From Caryophanales bacterium UBA6877 (GTDB lineage: Bacteria; Bacillota_I; Bacilli_A; RFN20; CAG-826), in contig DKCJ01000012.1 in assembly GCA_002451465.1 (NCBI GenBank), positions 1 to 41,896 of the forward strand: a stretch of 41,896 nt of DNA. The letters are read 5' to 3'. The notes beneath the pieces were generated by a model. That model saw nothing but the letters and a program-made list of their open reading frames with translations, was not told where the DNA came from and searched no databases. Positions 16,781-25,119 of this stretch are shown here, one piece after another. The first letter of the stretch is position 1, and every line of letters begins with the position of its first letter. A program made the translations under genes and the position numbers.

Positions 16781-18272
16781 CACACTACATTCTATATTAT
16801 TAGCCTTTGCTTTAATTACTTTAGCAACTGCTTTGGTGCTATATTACATCCCATTAAATAAGTACTTTAAGGAGAAGAAATTTGATAAGTTCTTTTTGCT
16901 TAAAAATAAGGTTTTCTACATAGGTTCTTATGTCTTTTTGTTAATTTCTTTAATTTTATTTGATGCTCAATTTTATACAAATGTAGAAAATGTTGAATAT
17001 ATTAATGAGACTTTAAAAACGTCAGTTGATGTTCTTCATTATTTTATGATATATGGTGGATCTATTTTAGTATCAGTTTCAACATTCTCATTTGTTTCGC
17101 TTTTCATCCATTATTTTTATATCGATAATAGAAAGCCAATTGAAAAGCGTAAATATTTTTGGACTCTAATTGGTTTAGGCGTATTTACTTTTGTTTCAGC
17201 GTTTATATTTATTGAAGGAAACGCTCCTTATTTAAGATATCCTTTAGCAAATAGAATTTATATAGGAAGTAGTGGTTTAAAACTAGTAACAGTTAATTTG
17301 GGGTATAATTGGTCGCCTTTACCAACTAGTGATGCATGGGGTTTTAATATAGCTTTTTATGCATTTTGTTTATTAGGTGGTGGCGTTGTTGTTTTCTTAA
17401 TTGATTCATATAAAATGCGAATTTTATATGGAGAAAGAGGATTATTAACAAATGTATTTTTAATTGGATTCCCTACTGGTGTTGTCGGTTGTAGATTATG
17501 GTATGTAATTGGTAATTGGGAACGAGATGGCTTTAATAAGAACCCAGCTAAGATTTTTGCGATAAATGATGGTGGATTAGCGATCATGGGTGCCTCTTTA
17601 GCAGTTGTTGTTTGTATTATTTATTTATTAATACTTAAATATAAGATAAAAAGAGAACCATATACAAAAATGAATTATTTAGAAGTTATTGATATATGCG
17701 TTATTTCAATTTTATTTGCCCAAGCAATTGGTAGATGGGGTAACTTCTTCAACAATGAAGTTCATGGAAATTATGTAAGTCAAGCTAATTGGAATTGGTT
17801 ACCACTTTTTATTAAAAATAATATGCACTTTTCTAGTGCAGAATTAACTGGAAAAGCTAGCAATTTAAATGATTCAATAGCTTTATTAAATAGTGGAAAA
17901 ATTTTTGTACCATTATTTTTAGTTGAAGGTGTTATTAACACAATAGGATATTTTATTTTAGAACTTGGTATTAGAATTGGTCTCAAAAAAGTGGCTTATA
18001 AAAATAATAAAAAAGGATTTAGGAAAGTTCTTTATTACTTAAGTTGTGATGGCGCTTGTAGTGGATATTATTTTGTTTGGTATGGCGCAACTAGAGCTAT
18101 ACTTGAGCCTTTAAGATCTTCTAGTTTTAATATGGGTATGGATAATAATTGGAGTTACTATAGTTCTTTCGGGATGATAGGAATTGGCGTATTACTAATT
18201 ATATTCTTTGCTGTTTGGCAATATTTTAGAGATCATGGTAAATTAATAATTAAAGTTAAAGAAGAAAAATAG
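16767..18272 (+). CDS. lgt: Prolipoprotein diacylglyceryl transferase with long N-terminal membrane extension
   Basis: 501 residues against about 260-300 for typical Lgt. It transfers diacylglycerol from phosphatidylglycerol to the lipobox Cys and would serve the lipoproteins at 10446, 38669 and 39250. The catalytic core starts near residue 190 (WGFNIAFYAF). The signature AIGRWGNFFNNEVHG keeps the essential Arg and Asn, and YGATRAILEPLR keeps the C-terminal Arg. In the usual GGxxxHGG motif this protein reads GGLAIMGAS, so the conserved His is Met. The first ~185 residues add about four membrane helices of unknown role. AAGGAG precedes ATG 16767, which overlaps uvrA by 14 nt. Confidence 0.9.
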   Translation: MNSNNTLHSILLAFALITLATALVLYYIPLNKYFKEKKFDKFFLLKNKVFYIGSYVFLLISLILFDAQFYTNVENVEYINETLKTSVDVLHYFMIYGGSILVSVSTFSFVSLFIHYFYIDNRKPIEKRKYFWTLIGLGVFTFVSAFIFIEGNAPYLRYPLANRIYIGSSGLKLVTVNLGYNWSPLPTSDAWGFNIAFYAFCLLGGGVVVFLIDSYKMRILYGERGLLTNVFLIGFPTGVVGCRLWYVIGNWERDGFNKNPAKIFAINDGGLAIMGASLAVVVCIIYLLILKYKIKREPYTKMNYLEVIDICVISILFAQAIGRWGNFFNNEVHGNYVSQANWNWLPLFIKNNMHFSSAELTGKASNLNDSIALLNSGKIFVPLFLVEGVINTIGYFILELGIRIGLKKVAYKNNKKGFRKVLYYLSCDGACSGYYFVWYGATRAILEPLRSSSFNMGMDNNWSYYSSFGMIGIGVLLIIFFAVWQYFRDHGKLIIKVKEEK

Positions 18273-18275
18273 ATT

Positions 18276-18929
18276 ATGATTAAGCTAATTGTTTTAGATG
18301 TTGATGGAACGCTTGTTGATACAGATGACATCATTTTATTTACCTGGAAAAAACTTATTGAATTATATAAACCTAAAGATTTTTCTTTAGCTGATGAGGT
18401 TATTAAAACTTTTAGTGGGCCTCCACTAAAAGATTCATTACTGAAGGTTTTTCCTGAATATGATCTTAATTTCATGATTAATGAATATAATCGTGTTACT
18501 TTAGAATTTTATCCTTCTAAAATTCATACTTTTAAGGATTCAATTGAAGTTGTTAATAGGCTTTTTAATGAAGGATATAAACTAGCAATTTTAAGTAGTA
18601 AAGATGGTCCAATGATAAGATATACCCTAAAAATGGCAGGTTTTGATCTTTCTTTATTTAGTGTAATTGTTTCGTGTGATGATGTTAAAAAGCCAAAACC
18701 TAATCCTGAAGGTCTTTTATATATCATGAATAAATTAGGGATTAAAAATAACGAAACAATTTCTGTTGGTGATACAGAATATGATTATTATTGTGCAAAT
18801 AATGCTAATGTTAAAGTTATTATGATGGATATGAAAAAACGTGTATTTAAAAGTAAATTGTTTCCATTAGCTTTTTGTTCTAATTATAATGAGTTGTATA
18901 AGGAAATTAAAAATTATGACAATAAATAA
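18276..18929 (+). CDS. HAD-superfamily phosphatase (phosphoglycolate phosphatase / PpaX-like)
   Basis: 217 residues. HAD motif I is DVDGTLVDT near residue 8 (nucleophile and acid/base Asp). Motif II is LSSKDG, motif III is the Lys in KKPKPNPEG, and motif IV is SVGDTEYDY. A cap domain lies between motifs I and II. The neighbourhood lgt-HAD-trxB resembles the lgt-ppaX arrangement of Firmicutes, where PpaX hydrolyses pyrophosphate released by HprK. hprK is not seen here, so substrate is open (phosphoglycolate, other sugar phosphates or PPi). It starts 4 nt after lgt and overlaps trxB by 14 nt. Confidence 0.88.
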   Translation: MIKLIVLDVDGTLVDTDDIILFTWKKLIELYKPKDFSLADEVIKTFSGPPLKDSLLKVFPEYDLNFMINEYNRVTLEFYPSKIHTFKDSIEVVNRLFNEGYKLAILSSKDGPMIRYTLKMAGFDLSLFSVIVSCDDVKKPKPNPEGLLYIMNKLGIKNNETISVGDTEYDYYCANNANVKVIMMDMKKRVFKSKLFPLAFCSNYNELYKEIKNYDNK

Positions 18930-19836
18930 AGATGTTTTGGTAATTGGTGCTGGTCCTGCTGGAATAAGTGCAGCTATATATTTATCAAGAACTAAATATG
19001 ATTTTGTTTTGTTAGAAAATAAGTCCCTTGGAGGCAAGTTAAATATAATTACTGAGGTTGAAAATTATCCAGGATTTTTAAATATTAGTGGTTATGAATT
19101 AACTCAAAAATTTAGTGAACAATTAAAAGCTAGAAATGTCAATATAACTTATGATGAAATAAAATCTATTTCTAAAAAAGAAAATATCTTTGAAGTGATT
19201 TGTAGCGAAAAGACTTATATTGTTCGTAGTATCATTATTGCAACTGGCTCAAGTAATAAAAAATCTAACGTACCTGGTGAAACAACCTATCTTGGAAAAG
19301 GTATATCATATTGTGCGGTTTGCGATGGTTTTTTCTATAGAAATAAAGATGTTGTAGTATTTGCAAATGAATCTAAAGGTTATAAAGAAGCTTTATATCT
19401 TGAAAAGCTAGTTAATAAACTTTATTTAGTTAATGATAATAATCTTGATGATTTAGAAAACGATCTTGATACACTTAAAAAATCAAAAAGAGTTGAGTTC
19501 CTATATCCTTTTTTAATAAAAGAGTATATTGGAGATGAAAATGGTTTAACGAAAGTTATTGTTAAAAATAAACATAGTAATGAAGAAAAAGAATTATTAG
19601 TTTATGGAGCATTCCCATTTATTGGGGATATTCCATCATCTTATTTTTTAAAAAATCTGAATTTAGATTTAACTAATGGATATATAAATGTAAATTCAAA
19701 ATGCGAAACTAATGTTAAGGGAGTTTTTGCTGCTGGAGATATTTTAAATAAGTCACTTAAACAAATTGTTACAGCGTGTAGTGATGGGGCAATTGCCGCG
19801 ACTTCCGCTATAAAATTTTTAAATTTAAATAAATAA
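18916..19836 (+). CDS. trxB: Thioredoxin reductase-like flavoprotein without NADPH-binding motifs
   Basis: 306 residues with the TrxR fold: FAD-binding GAGPAGISAA at the N-terminus, ATGSS, redox-active CAVC (Cys133/Cys136) and the C-terminal GVFAAGDI FAD motif. The NADPH domain is present in length but altered. Where classical TrxB has GGGDSAxEEA, residues about 149-158 read FANESKGYKEA. The HRRxxxR motif that contacts the NADP phosphate reads NDNNLDD. Such changes are typical of ferredoxin-dependent flavin thioredoxin reductases (FFTR) and related non-NADPH enzymes. With PFOR nearby, ferredoxin is a plausible donor. The start is ATG 18916, placed by AAGGAA and overlapping the HAD gene; an upstream in-frame TTG at 18889 is rejected. 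Confidence 0.88.
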   Translation: MTINKDVLVIGAGPAGISAAIYLSRTKYDFVLLENKSLGGKLNIITEVENYPGFLNISGYELTQKFSEQLKARNVNITYDEIKSISKKENIFEVICSEKTYIVRSIIIATGSSNKKSNVPGETTYLGKGISYCAVCDGFFYRNKDVVVFANESKGYKEALYLEKLVNKLYLVNDNNLDDLENDLDTLKKSKRVEFLYPFLIKEYIGDENGLTKVIVKNKHSNEEKELLVYGAFPFIGDIPSSYFLKNLNLDLTNGYINVNSKCETNVKGVFAAGDILNKSLKQIVTACSDGAIAATSAIKFLNLNK

Positions 19837-19853
19837 TACACTTAAAAGTGTAT
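19836..19853. promoter_or_regulatory. Palindrome overlapping the whiA -10 box
   Basis: Perfect 8-bp arms ATACACTT (19836-19843) and AAGTGTAT (19846-19853) with a 2-nt centre. The right arm shares TAT with the TATAAT -10 (19851-19856). It could be an operator for whiA-xre-sdaA. As a terminator for trxB it would have only a short stem and an interrupted T tract. Confidence 0.5.
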
Positions 19854-19862
19854 AATATTTTT

Positions 19863-20831
19863 ATGGTTAACCAAGACAATATAAGCTTTACACAACAAAT
19901 TAAAGACGAACTTATTAATTTGCCTTTTGATGAAACAAAAAGCAAATCTATTTTAAGTGCTTTTATTCGTAGTAATGGAAGTTTAGAGATTACTCATCAA
20001 GGAATGAAGCTTGTTTTAAAATCCGAAAATAATAAAATTGCAAAATATATTTATAACCTAATTAAAAAATTATTTATTGGTATATCAATATCTTTTTCCT
20101 TTAGAACATTGATGCATTTTAATAAAGGTACGCAATATATTCTTCATATAAACACAGATGTAGATAAAATTTTAAGTGAATTAGAAATTGATTTTTTAGA
20201 AAGCAAAATTCCATATAATTTAACCGATAAAGAAATCAAAATTAAAGGCTATTTAGAAGGTTTATTTTTAAGTTGTGGAACATGTAATAATCCTAGTAGT
20301 TCTAATTATCATTTAGAAATTTATACAAGTGATGAAGCGTATAGTGAAGCAATTTATAAATTGATTCATAAAATAAAAGAATATACTTTCCATTTTAAGA
20401 TAATAAAAAGAAGAAATAATTATGTAGTTTATTTAAAAAGATCTGATGAAATATCGAGTTTTTTAGCTTATCTAGAAGCAAATATTTGCTGTTTAAATTT
20501 TGAAGGTGTTAGAGTTGATAGAGATAATGCTAATTCACTAAATAGATTAATGAATATGGATCAATATAATTATAAAAAAACCATAGAAAAGGCTGAGCAA
20601 CAGATTGGATACATCAAAATAATTGATAAATATTTTGGTATTAAAAATATTACTAATGAAAAATTAAAAGAGCTATGTTATTTAAGGTTAGAAAATAAAG
20701 AAGCTACATATAATGATTTAGCAACCATGTTATCTAAAAAAATTAATAATAATGTTACTAAATCCAATATTAATCATTTATTTATTAAAATAAAAGACAT
20801 GGCAAAGGGGTTTGAAAATGAAGATAATTAA
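19863..20831 (+). CDS. whiA: Sporulation/cell-division regulator WhiA
   Basis: 322 residues, the normal WhiA length. The N-terminal half carries LAGLIDADG-like folds typical of the family (ILSAFIRSNGSLEI and IKGYLEGLFLSCGTCNNP). The C-terminal part has the DNA-binding helix-turn-helix (LKELCYLRLENKEATYNDLATML ... TKSNINHLF). In Firmicutes WhiA is nucleoid-associated and affects division and metabolism. The usual neighbours rapZ (yvcJ) and yvcK are missing, but trxB upstream is conventional. Start: ATG 19863 with TATAAT (19851-19856) only 6 nt upstream and no ribosome binding site, so probably leaderless. An in-frame GTG at 19848 lies within the promoter and is rejected. Confidence 0.93.
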   Translation: MVNQDNISFTQQIKDELINLPFDETKSKSILSAFIRSNGSLEITHQGMKLVLKSENNKIAKYIYNLIKKLFIGISISFSFRTLMHFNKGTQYILHINTDVDKILSELEIDFLESKIPYNLTDKEIKIKGYLEGLFLSCGTCNNPSSSNYHLEIYTSDEAYSEAIYKLIHKIKEYTFHFKIIKRRNNYVVYLKRSDEISSFLAYLEANICCLNFEGVRVDRDNANSLNRLMNMDQYNYKKTIEKAEQQIGYIKIIDKYFGIKNITNEKLKELCYLRLENKEATYNDLATMLSKKINNNVTKSNINHLFIKIKDMAKGFENEDN

Positions 20832-21057
20832 TTTATTAGATGTAAATAAACAATTTGGTGCAAGAGTTCGTTTTTTAAGAAACAAAAAGAAAGTTTCTAT
20901 ACAAGAATTTGCTCTTCAAATTGAGATTAATCCAAATTATTTATCGGATTTAGAGCGTGGAAATCGTAATCCAACTCTAAAAGTGATGAGTAAAATAGCT
21001 AAAGGCTTTGAAATGTCTTTATCTGAATTATTAGAAGGCGTTTCGGGAGAATTTTAA
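20818..21057 (+). CDS. Small XRE-family helix-turn-helix regulator
   Basis: 79 residues, almost entirely one HTH_3 (Cro/CI-type) domain: FGARVRFLRNKKKVSIQEFA, recognition region INPNYLSDLERGNRNPT, then LKVMSKIAKGFEMSLSELL. The start is ATG 20818 after AAAGGGG, overlapping the end of whiA by 14 nt; a TTG at 20812 is less likely. The next gene, sdaA, begins at the base after its stop codon. The position suggests a local regulator, perhaps of serine use, but its targets are not visible. Confidence 0.9.
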   Translation: MKIINLLDVNKQFGARVRFLRNKKKVSIQEFALQIEINPNYLSDLERGNRNPTLKVMSKIAKGFEMSLSELLEGVSGEF

Positions 21058-22251
21058 ATGGAAAGTATAAAAGATTTATATATAATTGGGCCTGGACCAT
21101 CTTCATCTCATACCATTGGACCATCTAGGGCTGCAAAAGAATTTAGTATTAATTTGGTTGCGGATAAAATAGTAGTTACTTTATATGGTTCGCTTGCTTT
21201 AACTGGAAAAGGACACTTTACAGACAAAGTTATAAAAGATACTTTGAAAGGTTTTAATACAGAAATTATTTTTAATTATGATAAAAAAGACTTAAAACAT
21301 CCAAATACTATGGAATTTAAAGCTTATAAAAATAATGAAATTATCAAAGATGTGACGTATTTTTCGGTGGGTGGCGGAAAGATTGTTACTGACTTAAATA
21401 ACATTGATAAAAACGTTGTATATAAATTAAATTCATTTAATGAAATTAAAAAATATATAGAAGAAAAAAATATGACGCTTATCGAATATGTTGATTCTTT
21501 AGAAGATAAAGATATTAATGCATATTTAGATAATGTTTTAGATTATATGTTTAAAGAAATTGAAATTAATTTAAGTCTTGATGGAACAATACCTGGTCCA
21601 CTTCATCTCACACGTGTAGCAAAAAAGATTTATAATACTGCAATTAAAAAAAGTGGCGATGATTTAAAAACGCTTCTTTTAACTGCATATGCTTATGCTT
21701 GTTTAGAGGGAAACGCTTGTGGAAATATTGTTGTAACTGCCCCTACGTGTGGTTCATGTGGAATTTTACCAGCTGTTTTATATTATGAATATAAGTATAA
21801 AAAAGTAGATAAAAAAGTTTTACGCGATTCACTAAAAGTTGCAGGAATAATTGGTAATATTTGTAAAGAAAACGCTTCAATTTCCGGGGCGGTTCTTGGT
21901 TGTCAAGCAGAAGTAGGTGTAGCATCAGCAATGGCTACAGCTGCACTTTGCTATATTAATTCTTTATCAAATTATCAAATTGAATATGGAGCAGAAGTTG
22001 CTCTTGAACATTTTTTAGGTCTTACGTGTGACCCAGTTTTAGGATATGTACAAATTCCTTGCATTGAAAGAAATGGAATTGGCGCAAATCGTGCATATCT
22101 TAGTTTTTTATATGCACAAAACATTGCGCCAATCCGTAAAAATAAAGTTAGTTTTGATAAAGTTGTCGAAGCTATGAAAGTCACCGGATTATCTTTAAAT
22201 TCTGATTATAAAGAGACATCTATCGGCGGACTTGCTAGTTTAATTAAATAA
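21058..22251 (+). CDS. sdaA: L-serine dehydratase, fused beta-alpha, iron-sulfur type
   Basis: 397 residues with both domains in one chain. It deaminates L-serine to pyruvate and ammonia using an oxygen-labile 4Fe-4S cluster. The beta part begins GPGPSSSHTIGPSRAA. The alpha part has PTCGSCG (Cys231, Cys234), GAVLGCQAEVG and CDPVLGYVQIPC (first Cys about 324), which together supply cluster ligands. It is shorter than E. coli SdaA (454), chiefly in the beta domain. ATG follows directly after the xre stop, with GGGAG about 7 nt before it inside xre, so translation is probably coupled. Pyruvate would feed PFOR. Its stop is separated by one base from the convergent metal ATPase gene, with no terminator between. 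Confidence 0.94.
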   Translation: MESIKDLYIIGPGPSSSHTIGPSRAAKEFSINLVADKIVVTLYGSLALTGKGHFTDKVIKDTLKGFNTEIIFNYDKKDLKHPNTMEFKAYKNNEIIKDVTYFSVGGGKIVTDLNNIDKNVVYKLNSFNEIKKYIEEKNMTLIEYVDSLEDKDINAYLDNVLDYMFKEIEINLSLDGTIPGPLHLTRVAKKIYNTAIKKSGDDLKTLLLTAYAYACLEGNACGNIVVTAPTCGSCGILPAVLYYEYKYKKVDKKVLRDSLKVAGIIGNICKENASISGAVLGCQAEVGVASAMATAALCYINSLSNYQIEYGAEVALEHFLGLTCDPVLGYVQIPCIERNGIGANRAYLSFLYAQNIAPIRKNKVSFDKVVEAMKVTGLSLNSDYKETSIGGLASLIK

Positions 22252-22252
22252 A

Positions 22253-24157
22253 CTATTTTCTTTTTAAAGAAATTAATAAACTATTAATACAACATATAAT
22301 CGTAACGCCAACATCAGCAAAGATTGCTGCAGCGATTGCTAAATCGCCAAGTAAACCTAGCATATTTAATGCAAGTGTTACAACTTTTATTGTGATTGCG
22401 AAAATTAAGTTCCAATAAACAACAAATTTATTTAATTTAGCTAATGATTTTAAGAATGGAATTCTTCTTAAATCATCATCCATGATAACGACATCACTTG
22501 CTTCAATTGCTGAATCAGAACCAATTGAACCCATTGATATTCCTACATCGCTTAAAACAAGGGAAGGTGCATCGTTTACGCCATCACCTACAAAAATAGT
22601 AGTGATCCCGTTTTTCTTTGCATTTTCAATTTCTTTTGTCTTATCGATAGGCAATAAATCTGCTTTAAAGTTAGGGATACCTACTTTATTAGCAATATAT
22701 TTAGCTATATTATAGTTATCTCCTGTTAGCATTGTAATGTTATTAATTCCACTCTTTTTAAAGCCATTAATTGCTTCAATTGTGTTGGCTTTTAAAACAT
22801 CTCTTATAACGATTGAACCAAGAAAAACATTATCATAAGCAACATATATTATTGTTCCAATTTCGTTAGTTTGTTTAAAACCAATATTTTTTAATTCTAA
22901 TAAACTTTGATTTCCAACAACTAATTCTTTATTTTTATAATCACAAACAATTCCTTTACCATCGACTTGGTGATAATTTTTTATATCTTTTTTATAAACA
23001 TCTAAATTAGCATCTTGAGCAATAGCTTTAGCGATTGGGTGATTTGAATAACATTCAGCAGCTTTAGCGTATGTTAATAGAGTTTCGTTAGTGACATTAT
23101 TTTGCGGATTAACTAAATCTATTTTAAATTTACCTTCGGTAATTGTTCCTGTTTTATCAAGATATATGGATTTAGCTTTTGCCATTAATTCTAAAAAAGT
23201 TGATCCCTTAACTAGTATTTTATTTTTGCTAGCTGCTCCAATAGAAACAACATAGGACATAGGAATTGAAATAACAATAGCACATGGGCAAGATATAACA
23301 AGCATTGAGGCTCCTCTATAAACCCAATCTGCCCAGGTTGCCCAGTTATTATCTTTAATTCCAAAGAATAGTGGTGGAATAATTGCAATAATAAATGCAA
23401 TACTTATAACAATTGGAGTATATATTTTTGCAAATTTTGTAATAAATTTTTCGCTTTTTGTTTTCTTATTTGTGGCGTTTTCTACCATATCAAGAATCTT
23501 TGCTACAGTTGATTCGCCATAACACTTTTTAGCTTTTATTATTAATGGTGATTCTAAATTTATAACACCAGATAAAATCTCATCATTTTCTTTAATAGAT
23601 CTAGGAAATGATTCACCAGTTATTGAGGCAGTATTTATTGAAGATTTTCCATTAAAAACAATGCCATCTAATGGGACAATCTCGCCTGGTTTTACAATAA
23701 ATAAATCACCAATTTGAGCTTTTGATGGATCAACTATTGTTTCTTTTCCGTCTTTATAAAGTCTTACGTAATCTGGTCTTAAGGCCAATAAGGATTTAAT
23801 TGATTTTCTTGAATTATTAATTGCATAATCTTCAAAATGCTCGCCAAGTTGGAAGAATAAAACGACTGCAAGTCCATCAACGAATTCGCCTTCTTTATTT
23901 ATAACACCAATTACAATTGCAGCAATCGAAGCGATTATTGTTAATGTTTCTTCGCTAAAGAATTCTTTTTCTTTAAAACCTTCAATCATTTCAAGGAAAA
24001 TATCATATGTCATTATTAAAAATCCAACAATTGTTAAAGGGAAAGCAATTGTTAAAATATATTCTGGAAATAAAAATTTAATTAATAACGCAATAATAAG
24101 TAATAATAATGAAGTAATAAATCTTATTATAAATAAATGTTTTTTAAAAAATTTCAT
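22253..24157 (-). CDS. P1B-type heavy-metal efflux ATPase (Zn/Cd/Pb class)
   Basis: 634 residues. It exports divalent soft metals across the membrane with ATP. Motifs: membrane CPC (SCPCAIVISIP) near 290, phosphorylation site DKTGTITEGK near 333, TGES in the actuator domain, the HP locus NHPIAKAIA, and hinge GDGVNDAPS. The last helix contains ADVGV, the Asp characteristic of the Zn/Cd/Pb (P1B-2) subgroup. No N-terminal HMA domain or His/Cys-rich tail exists; the chain begins directly with membrane helices. It lies 4 nt downstream of the ArsR-type repressor and forms a two-gene metal-responsive operon. ZntA or CadA would be the closest named types. Confidence 0.94.
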   Translation of the reverse strand: MKFFKKHLFIIRFITSLLLLIIALLIKFLFPEYILTIAFPLTIVGFLIMTYDIFLEMIEGFKEKEFFSEETLTIIASIAAIVIGVINKEGEFVDGLAVVLFFQLGEHFEDYAINNSRKSIKSLLALRPDYVRLYKDGKETIVDPSKAQIGDLFIVKPGEIVPLDGIVFNGKSSINTASITGESFPRSIKENDEILSGVINLESPLIIKAKKCYGESTVAKILDMVENATNKKTKSEKFITKFAKIYTPIVISIAFIIAIIPPLFFGIKDNNWATWADWVYRGASMLVISCPCAIVISIPMSYVVSIGAASKNKILVKGSTFLELMAKAKSIYLDKTGTITEGKFKIDLVNPQNNVTNETLLTYAKAAECYSNHPIAKAIAQDANLDVYKKDIKNYHQVDGKGIVCDYKNKELVVGNQSLLELKNIGFKQTNEIGTIIYVAYDNVFLGSIVIRDVLKANTIEAINGFKKSGINNITMLTGDNYNIAKYIANKVGIPNFKADLLPIDKTKEIENAKKNGITTIFVGDGVNDAPSLVLSDVGISMGSIGSDSAIEASDVVIMDDDLRRIPFLKSLAKLNKFVVYWNLIFAITIKVVTLALNMLGLLGDLAIAAAIFADVGVTIICCINSLLISLKRK

Positions 24158-24161
24158 AAAC

Positions 24162-24479
24162 TTACTCCTCTAAAATATGTTGTTTTGTTGTTTCTAAAAT
24201 ACTTGAAACATGTTGGTCGTTTAAAGAAAAATAAACATTTTTACCAACTTTTCTCATTTTAACAATACGATTGTCTTTTAAGGTTTTTAATTGATGAGAA
24301 ATAGCTGATTTAGACATTATTAATTGTTTAGATAATTCAGAAACCGTGTATTCTGAATCGTTTAACAAAAATAATATTTTTAATCTCGTTTGATCACCAA
24401 AGAGTTTCAAAAACGTAGCCATATTGTTATATGTTTCTGAATTAATTTTATTAAATGTTACTTCTTTTTCTTTATCCAT
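24162..24479 (-). CDS. ArsR/SmtB-family metal-responsive repressor
   Basis: 105 residues with a winged helix: ATFLKLFGDQTRLKILFLL, SEYTVSELSKQL, recognition helix MSKSAISHQLKTLKDNRIV, and wing RKVGKNVYFSL. The C-terminal helix carries DQHVSSILETTKQH, whose Asp and His match the alpha-5 zinc site of SmtB/CzrA-like sensors. The usual ELCV Cys box is absent (LLND). Together these favour Zn/Co sensing. The start is at 24479, set by GTGAGG upstream; an earlier in-frame ATG at 24512 lies within the promoter. It should repress its own operon through the 24503-24522 operator. Confidence 0.92.
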   Translation of the reverse strand: MDKEKEVTFNKINSETYNNMATFLKLFGDQTRLKILFLLNDSEYTVSELSKQLIMSKSAISHQLKTLKDNRIVKMRKVGKNVYFSLNDQHVSSILETTKQHILEE

Positions 24480-24497
24480 TTTTCTTACCTCACGAAT

Positions 24498-24527
24498 ATT
24501 ATAGTTGAGCAACTATTCAACTGTCAA
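24498..24527 (-). promoter_or_regulatory. Promoter and operator of the metal-efflux operon
   Basis: On the minus strand: -35 TTGACA (24527-24522), 18-bp spacer, -10 TATAAT (24503-24498). The spacer holds an inverted repeat AGTTGA-N8-TCAACT (24503-24522) resembling ArsR/SmtB operators. A repressor there would block RNA polymerase. Confidence 0.8.
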
Positions 24528-24568
24528 ATAGATTTTATTATCTTGTAAATTGTGTATAATATTTTCAT

Positions 24569-25081
24569 ATGAAAACTATAATTTACTATAAATCAAATAC
24601 TGGGTTCACAAAAGAATATGTGGATTTATTGAAACCAAGAATTGAATGCGAAACCGCATTAAAAATAAGCAAAATCAAGAAAAAAGATTTAAAGTCATCC
24701 GATAATATTATTTTTATGGGACCACTTTTAAATAATGTGATTCTTGGTTTAAATAAATTTTTAAAATATTATGACAAAATGCAAAATAAAAATATATTTG
24801 TTTTTGCTGTTGGAATTGAGCCAAATACACCTCAAAAAAAGGAAAATGTTATTGCAGTAAATGGTTTGGAACTTTATCATGTTAGACTTTATCTTCTTCC
24901 TGGTGGATTTGATATAAATAAATATAAAGGAATAAAAAAATTAATGATGAAAACTATGTTTAAAATTGCTAGTAAAAAACATCCTGAATTGTCATTAATT
25001 ACTAGTCAATCTATTAACCAAGTTAATGGCATTAATCTTGATAGAATGGTAGATGTTTTTTATAAAATAAATAAGCATTAG
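24569..25081 (+). CDS. Flavodoxin-domain protein
   Basis: 170 residues. The N-terminus YYKSNTGFTKEYVDLL matches the FMN phosphate loop of flavodoxin folds, followed by DNIIFMGPLLNNVI and NIFVFAVGIEP as the next beta strands. It most resembles the flavodoxin-domain group that includes protoporphyrinogen oxidase HemG-like proteins. The basic C-terminal half (KYKGIKKLMMKTMFK) fits membrane association. It may be an electron carrier or quinone-linked reductase; the partner is unknown. TATAAT (24555-24560) lies 8 nt before ATG and no ribosome binding site is present. It is divergent from the metal operon. Confidence 0.78.
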   Translation: MKTIIYYKSNTGFTKEYVDLLKPRIECETALKISKIKKKDLKSSDNIIFMGPLLNNVILGLNKFLKYYDKMQNKNIFVFAVGIEPNTPQKKENVIAVNGLELYHVRLYLLPGGFDINKYKGIKKLMMKTMFKIASKKHPELSLITSQSINQVNGINLDRMVDVFYKINKH

Positions 25082-25106
25082 TATATAATTTTAAATAAAA
25101 ATGCAA

Positions 25107-25112
25107 TATAAT
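25107..25112 (+). promoter_or_regulatory. -10 box of smpB, predicted leaderless
   Basis: TATAAT (25107-25112) with 7 nt to ATG at 25120. No ribosome binding site and only a weak -35 region. Confidence 0.5.
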
Positions 25113-25119
25113 TCTAAAC

